A stretch of 13,771 nt of DNA from an uncultured Lentisphaeria bacterium (GTDB lineage: Bacteria; Verrucomicrobiota; Lentisphaeria; Victivallales; Victivallaceae), in the NCBI GenBank assembly GCA_903821255.1, contig CAIJKT010001068.1:1-13771 (forward strand), written 5' to 3'. Numbering within the stretch: the stretch's first letter is position 1; the number at the start of each line of letters is the position of its first letter. Of this stretch, positions 13,692 through 13,771 are shown piece after piece. The position numbers and the translations under genes were made by a program. The notes beneath the pieces are model-generated. The model had not been told where the DNA came from. It saw only the letters and a program-made list of their open reading frames with translations, and made no database searches.

Positions 13692-13695
13692 TGTA
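13686..13695 (+). repeat. 5-base tandem duplication GTGTA GTGTA causing a frameshift
   Basis: Two direct copies of GTGTA (13686-13690, 13691-13695). The five extra bases put the reading frame into a TAG. Dropping one copy joins the upstream frame to an uninterrupted downstream frame. Confidence 0.75.
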
Positions 13696-13771
13696 TGAGC
13701 ATATGGAAGACTATCCAAAAACATTGTCTGAGCTCGAAAAGCGTTTTGCCACAGAAGACGCCTGTCGTGAA
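13691..13771 (+). pseudogene. continuation of the 12711 gene in the shifted frame, runs off the window
   Basis: 27 open codons in the frame beginning GTG at 13691 (VYEHMEDYP, then a helix-like KTLSELEKRF) continue the barrel domain of the 12711 protein after the GTGTA duplication. No stop is reached before the window ends. It is separated from the upstream part only by the 5-base duplication. Confidence 0.6.

Noticed and set aside
1..13771. CRISPR array, insertion sequence or phage genes
   Set aside because: No regularly spaced repeats, transposase or phage-like proteins are visible.

Overview
The window looks like a chromosomal stretch from a carbohydrate-degrading bacterium of the Lentisphaerota (Victivallis-like). 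The main reason is two type IV prepilin-like proteins with an almost invariant N-terminal [16 protein letters not shown] segment and a C-terminal H-X9-DG type motif; very large families of these next to glycoside hydrolase (GH) genes are typical of that phylum. Moderate GC, clear sigma70-type promoters and AGGAG-like ribosome sites fit a bacterial host. The taxonomic call is an inference from gene content.

Layout. (1) 1-2328: a tight co-directional group with a TauE/SafE (TSUP) permease cut by the left edge, an SGNH/GDSL-type hydrolase and a GntR/FCD regulator. (2) 2460-7186: an AraC-family regulator, then a promoter (3420-3448) and a two-gene unit made of a large secreted GH-like protein (3491-6430) and an H-X9-DG prepilin (6449-7186). 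(3) 7317-11111: a cytoplasmic clan GH-A glycoside hydrolase (7377-9305), a convergent LacI-family repressor (9292-10254, minus strand) and a second prepilin (10413-11111) divergent from the repressor. (4) 11245-12078: a DppA-like M55 D-aminopeptidase. (5) 12079-12710: a 632-base region without a normal gene. It holds a strong hairpin, a decayed lacI 5' end, two operator palindromes, a promoter and a 43-codon ORF. (6) 12711-13771: a secreted carbohydrate-binding/GH-like protein broken by a 5-base tandem duplication and cut by the right edge.

The strongest signal is a local regulon. Five copies of the 15-bp palindrome ATGAAA-N3-TTTCAT (7347, 10280, 10358, 12370, 12447) lie in intergenic or promoter DNA. 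Four sit on well-formed promoters in only two geometries: directly after the -10 box (GH gene and lacI itself) or filling the spacer between -35 and -10 (prepilin gene and the 12711 unit). This points to an autoregulated LacI repressor controlling the GH, the prepilin and the downstream secreted protein.

The control region upstream of 12711 appears to be a decayed duplicate of the lacI/prepilin divergent region. It keeps both operators at almost the same distance (77 versus 78 bp between centres) and a recognisable remnant of a lacI helix-turn-helix (HTH) on the minus strand, now without an ATG and closed by an early stop. The region therefore looks like a repeatedly copied cassette of repressor, twin operators and surface/secreted protein for polysaccharide use.
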